Position numbers and translations under genes: made by a program. Source: a virus. From it: 64,000 nt of DNA. The notes under the pieces were generated by a model. That model made no database searches and was not told the origin of the DNA. It saw nothing but the letters and a program-made list of their open reading frames with translations. Every line of letters begins with the position of its first letter. Position 1 is the stretch's first letter. The stretch covers positions 1 to 64,000 of IMG/VR virus record IMGVR_UViG_3300023174_000141. One strand, 5' to 3'. Positions 61,358 to 64,000 of this stretch are shown piece by piece.

Positions 61358-62872
61358 TCAGGACGCCTGGCCGTAGTACACGGCCCAGTCGTCACCCTGC
61401 TGACCCACCGCGGAGTCGAAGGTGATCGTGCTGCCGGAGAGGCTGTAGTCCAGCGTCTTCATGCGCATCACGCCGTTGATGAACACCATGAGGGCGGAGT
61501 TCGTGGTCTGGGGAGCCGCCGTCAGCGTGATGCTGAACGGAGCCGTGCCCGACAGCGCCCCGCTCTCGTACCCGTCGAAACGGCCGATGCGGCTGGTGAC
61601 GTCGGCGTTGAGCTTCGCGTAGGTGACCTGCGCGTCGCCGATCTTCGCGGTCACAACCGCCCCGTCCGCGAGCTTCGCCGTCTCCACCGCGCCGGCGGCG
61701 AGCTGAGCCGCCGTGACACCGAGGGGCGCCACGCGGAGCTTGCCGCTGCTGTCAGCGTCAACCGTGCTGTTGTCCACCTTGATGGCGAGACCAGCGCTGC
61801 CGACGTCGATGGCGGGACGGATGTCGCCCGACGCCGCGGCGTTGAGGAGCACCTTCACGCCGCTGCTGTCCGCGGCGAGACCGGAGTTCGTCGCGGTGAG
61901 CTTCACGGCCACGGCGTCGGAGACGATCTGGATGCCGTCGCCCACGTTCACGTCGAGGGTGTTCCCGGTCTTCGCGAGACCGGCGCCCGCGACGATGCTG
62001 CCCGCGCCGGAGAACTGGCTGAACGCGAGGGCGTCCGTGCCGACCACGGCAGAGCCCTTGTTGTTCGTGCAGACCCAACCGGAGTCAGCGTTCACGGTGC
62101 CCTGCTCGACGAACGCGAACGCGCCCGCGGCGTCGGCGCCGACCGGCATGTCGGCGGAACGCGCCCACGCGCCCGCCGCCACGACGTAGATGCCGTTCTG
62201 GGTAGCCGTGGTCTGACCAGCCACGAGGACGCGGTCGCCAGCGACGAGCGCCACGCCGTCGATGGTCTGGGGAGCCGAGAGCGTGATGTTGGTGCGGGCG
62301 ATGGCCTGCACGCTCTGCTTCACGTCGAGACCCTGGGCCACGCCGTCAACGTACTGCTTCGTCGCCGCATCGCCGTTGCCGACGGGGCTGGCGAGGTTGG
62401 TGAGCTTGAACCCACCGGCGCTCACGTCGGCGCCGAAGGTGCCGCGGAGGTCGGAGAAGGTCCAGGCGGCGGCGAGGTCGGCCTTCGACGGGGTCACCGA
62501 GCCCGTGGAGAGCTTGGCGTTCGTGACCTGGCCGTCCTTGATCTTCGCGGTCTCGACCGCGTCGGCGGCGAGCTTCACCGCGGTGACGGCCGAGTCGGCG
62601 AGCTCGGAGGTCCCGACCGCGCCCGACGCGATCTTGCTGGCGTCGACGCTGTCCGCGGCGAGCTTGGCGAGGGTGATGGCCCCGTCGGCGATCTTCGCCG
62701 TGAGGACCGCACCGTCGGCGATCTTCGCGGTCTCGACGCTGGCGGCGGCGAGCTTGGCGGCGGTGACGTTGGCGTCAGCCAGCTTCGCGGTCGTGACGGC
62801 GCTGTCCATGAGGTTGCTGGTCGCGATGGTCGCGGAGGCGATATCGGAACCCTTGACGAACGTACGTGCCAT
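61358..62872 (-). CDS. Repeat-containing tail fibre protein (504 aa)
   Basis: ATG 62872 after AAAGGAGGG. The first 130 residues are a tandem repeat of about 9-14 residues of the type VTTAKLADANVTAAKLAAAS and VLTAKIADGAITLAKLAADS, the classic beta-helical fibre shaft repeat. A T4/T7-like segment follows (NLASPVGNGDAATKQYVDGV) with the conserved DAATK.YVD, then VLVAGQTTATQNGIYVVAAG. A second group of repeats is near residue 390. The C-terminus (ALMVFINGVMRMKTLDYSLS, then TFDSAVGQQGDDWAVYYG) is the 'v.lNGv.......y...g..i.f...p..gd.i.v.y' fold. A receptor-binding fibre on the opposite strand to the other tail genes. Confidence 0.8.
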   Translation of the reverse strand: MARTFVKGSDIASATIATSNLMDSAVTTAKLADANVTAAKLAAASVETAKIADGAVLTAKIADGAITLAKLAADSVDASKIASGAVGTSELADSAVTAVKLAADAVETAKIKDGQVTNAKLSTGSVTPSKADLAAAWTFSDLRGTFGADVSAGGFKLTNLASPVGNGDAATKQYVDGVAQGLDVKQSVQAIARTNITLSAPQTIDGVALVAGDRVLVAGQTTATQNGIYVVAAGAWARSADMPVGADAAGAFAFVEQGTVNADSGWVCTNNKGSAVVGTDALAFSQFSGAGSIVAGAGLAKTGNTLDVNVGDGIQIVSDAVAVKLTATNSGLAADSSGVKVLLNAAASGDIRPAIDVGSAGLAIKVDNSTVDADSSGKLRVAPLGVTAAQLAAGAVETAKLADGAVVTAKIGDAQVTYAKLNADVTSRIGRFDGYESGALSGTAPFSITLTAAPQTTNSALMVFINGVMRMKTLDYSLSGSTITFDSAVGQQGDDWAVYYGQAS

Positions 62873-62953
62873 GTTGAAGGCCCTCCTTTGGCCTGAGTTG
62901 CACGTACGTTCTACCGCGTGGGGGGCTCACGCAGAAGATGACAAAGCGCCGAG

Positions 62954-63454
62954 CTAGAAGAAAATCTGAACGACCGTATCGGCCTCCAGCGGGTAGGCGA
63001 ACGTCACCCCCTGCGCCGAGGTGACGTAGTCGTTTCCGACACCCTCGCTCAAGATCAAGCCGTTGCGCGTCACCATGTTTCGCCCAGGCTCCGCGCTCAG
63101 CCCGACAGCCGGGAAGAACGTCTGGCTCGCCGAAGCGACGAAGGCCAGCCGGTTCGACCATCCGCTAGGCGGGGTGAACGTGATGGTCGTGGCGTCCGAG
63201 GACACCGACACGTTTCCGGTGGCGAAGTTGATCGCGTACGCGTGGCCGACAGTCGTGCCGCCCGTCTGCACCGCCACACCGGAAGCCACCACCCACACCG
63301 CCGCTCCGAGGGCGTTGTTGGCGCACACGTAGAGCGTGGGAGGGGTGGTGGTCGGGTCGACGGCGGTAGACCCGATGACGAACCCGACGCTCGCGTCGTC
63401 TAGCGGAGTAGGCGCCCGGCCGAGCGAGCTTGCTGGAAGTACGGCATACGCCAT
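62954..63454 (-). CDS. Fibre-associated protein with shared N-terminal attachment motif (166 aa)
   Basis: ATG 63454 with GAGGA 7-11 nt upstream. N-terminus TPLDDASVGFVIGSTAVDPT and LYVCANNALGAAVWVV matches the first 60 residues of the plus gene at 55563. The body is a C1q- or jelly-roll-like beta domain (GHAYAINFATGNVSVSSDAT) ending with EADTVVQIFF. Shared N-termini suggest both bind the same tail site. First gene of the minus tail-fibre unit. Confidence 0.65.
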   Translation of the reverse strand: MAYAVLPASSLGRAPTPLDDASVGFVIGSTAVDPTTTPPTLYVCANNALGAAVWVVASGVAVQTGGTTVGHAYAINFATGNVSVSSDATTITFTPPSGWSNRLAFVASASQTFFPAVGLSAEPGRNMVTRNGLILSEGVGNDYVTSAQGVTFAYPLEADTVVQIFF

Positions 63455-63480
63455 GGCGTGTCCTCACCGAAGTGATTAAC

Positions 63481-63512
63481 CCTATAACACGCGGCTCTAT
63501 GCTGCGGCTCTA
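63481..63512 (-). promoter_or_regulatory. Minus promoter with 9-bp direct repeats upstream
   Basis: Minus-strand TG-T-TATAGG (63489-63481) gives a 20-nt leader to ATG 63454. Just upstream, GCGGCTCTA is repeated at 63491-63499 and 63504-63512 (plus coordinates), spaced 13 bp, in place of a -35. The repeats could be an activator site. Confidence 0.55.
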
Positions 63513-63516
63513 GGCG

Positions 63517-63795
63517 TTACACGAAGACAGGCGTTCCTGGCCCGAGGTAGGCACAGAACGTGTTGAACTCGTGCCACTCGAGCGCCGTGTCGTAGTCCAT
63601 GTCCTCGTGCTCGACAGCCTGCTCAACGACGAGGCTCGCGGTCGTACACGAGGAACATCTGACCGTGCCGACTGCCCGTACCGATGGCGAAGGCGATGAC
63701 GGCAGGGTCGTAGACGTCGGCAGGCTCCATCCGCAGCACGGGACCGCCATGCTGGTCGGAGAGCACGTCGATCTGGGGTTGCGGCGCGCTTCCAT
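63517..63795 (-). pseudogene. Small phage protein gene disrupted by probable frameshifts
   Basis: ATG 63795 has AAGGAGG upstream and overlaps the previous TGA (TGATG), and the C-terminal part in that frame is sensible (VVEQAVEHEDMDYDTALEWH, EFNTFCAYLGPGTPVFV), as in a small phage protein family of the type '..A..YD..AV.G........P..vYD....e......M...EA.E...FN...a..G..TP.f'. Between them the frame reads nonsense, while another frame reads IDVLSDQHGGPVLRMEPADV and DPAVIAFAIGTGSRHGQMFL, then VYDRE, the expected middle. A missing C near 63775 and an extra C near 63650 would restore one protein of about 92 residues. Sequencing error or true mutation cannot be told apart. Confidence 0.5.
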
Positions 63796-64000
63796 CACGC
63801 CTCCTTGGTGCGCACAGCGAGGCGCGCACCCTCGGCCAGGTCGACGAGGTGGGCCACCCACTCGGCCTGCGACGTGGGCTCGTCTGCGAAGACGGCGGGC
63901 GTGCTCGCGAAAGCTACGCCGAAGCCTCTGACGTGACGCAGCGTCGGCATGCGGATGCCGTGGACGACGCGGGAGACCTCGGGCTGCGTGAGGCCACCAC
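63795..64000 (-). CDS. HTH protein, C-terminal part (5' truncated by window)
   Basis: The frame is open to the window end and stops at TGA 63797-63795. The visible start of the text, LTQPEVSRVVHGIRMPTLRH, is the recognition part of an XRE-like helix-turn-helix ('Gl.qpevSr...G...Pt...'), followed by a short alpha/beta tail with FASTPAVFADEPTSQAEWVA. A transcriptional regulator, or a small DNA-binding protein of the right-hand minus operon. The N-terminus is missing. Confidence 0.6.
   Translation of the reverse strand, partial: GGLTQPEVSRVVHGIRMPTLRHVRGFGVAFASTPAVFADEPTSQAEWVAHLVDLAEGARLAVRTKEA

Noticed and set aside
61358-62872. CRISPR-like or DNA tandem array in the tail-fibre gene
   Set aside because: The repetition is at protein level (AKLAD/AKIAD units) with variable DNA, inside one open frame; there are no spacers or leader.
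1-64000. Integrase, attachment site, transposase or insertion sequence
   Set aside because: No tyrosine or serine recombinase motif, DDE motif or terminal repeats were seen, so nothing here supports a temperate lifestyle or recent IS insertion.

Overview
The window is part of one tailed-phage genome. It has high GC (roughly two thirds by eye), dense gene packing, dozens of ATGA/GTGA/TGATG start-stop overlaps, a complete virion morphogenesis set and no bacterial housekeeping genes. Both ends are cut inside genes: DNA polymerase on the left and a small HTH protein on the right. A portal, a large terminase, a beta-propeller tail protein and a run of huge internal-virion-type proteins are present. 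I see no tape measure, sheath or tail-tube gene, so a short-tailed (podovirus-like) particle is inferred. The host is probably a high-GC Gram-negative bacterium, but the sequence does not identify it.

Layout. 1-12.0 kb (+): a replication and early module. It holds family A DNA polymerase, a string of very small translationally coupled genes, a zinc-ribbon/DUF3310 protein, an SbcC/Rad50-like ATPase, a multi-HTH protein, a DUF927-type ATPase and a small-terminase-like protein. 12.0-19.6 kb (-): three or four early operons of small proteins, including several membrane microproteins, a DUF932-like protein, a trio of paralogous helical proteins and a Cys-rich DUF7227-like protein. Their promoters share a 13-bp palindromic element in a fixed position. 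17.8-18.1 kb: an AT-rich gene-free stretch with 11 GATC sites, GTAAC/GTTAC iterons and a large hairpin, the best replication-origin candidate. 20.3-23.3 kb (+, one - gene): a protein with an RNA polymerase alpha-CTD-like domain, a small structural-type protein, a lytic transglycosylase and minor genes. 23.6-29.15 kb (-): scaffold-like protein, small virion proteins, portal and large terminase. 29.2-60.8 kb (+): virion assembly genes, major capsid and decoration proteins, connector and nozzle, ejection proteins including a 2,950-residue polyvalent protein with ADP-ribosyltransferase-like and zincin domains, tail-fibre proteins, a holin-like protein, a chitosanase-like endolysin and a small HTH regulator. 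60.8-64.0 kb (-): a basic-tailed protein, a repeat-rich tail fibre and its neighbour, a probably frameshifted small gene and a partial HTH gene.

Two promoter styles are visible. Early promoters are TTGAC(G/T)-N17-TA(C/T)AT(A/T), consistent with host sigma70. Several structural-region promoters are extended -10 elements (TGnTATACC and variants) placed 10-22 nt before the start codon after allowing for a start site about 7 nt downstream. Hairpin terminators lie between convergent blocks. The strand switches make four convergent junctions (12.0, 21.4, 23.4 and 60.85 kb) and several compact divergent ones. Gene functions rest on motif recognition by eye; no database search was possible.
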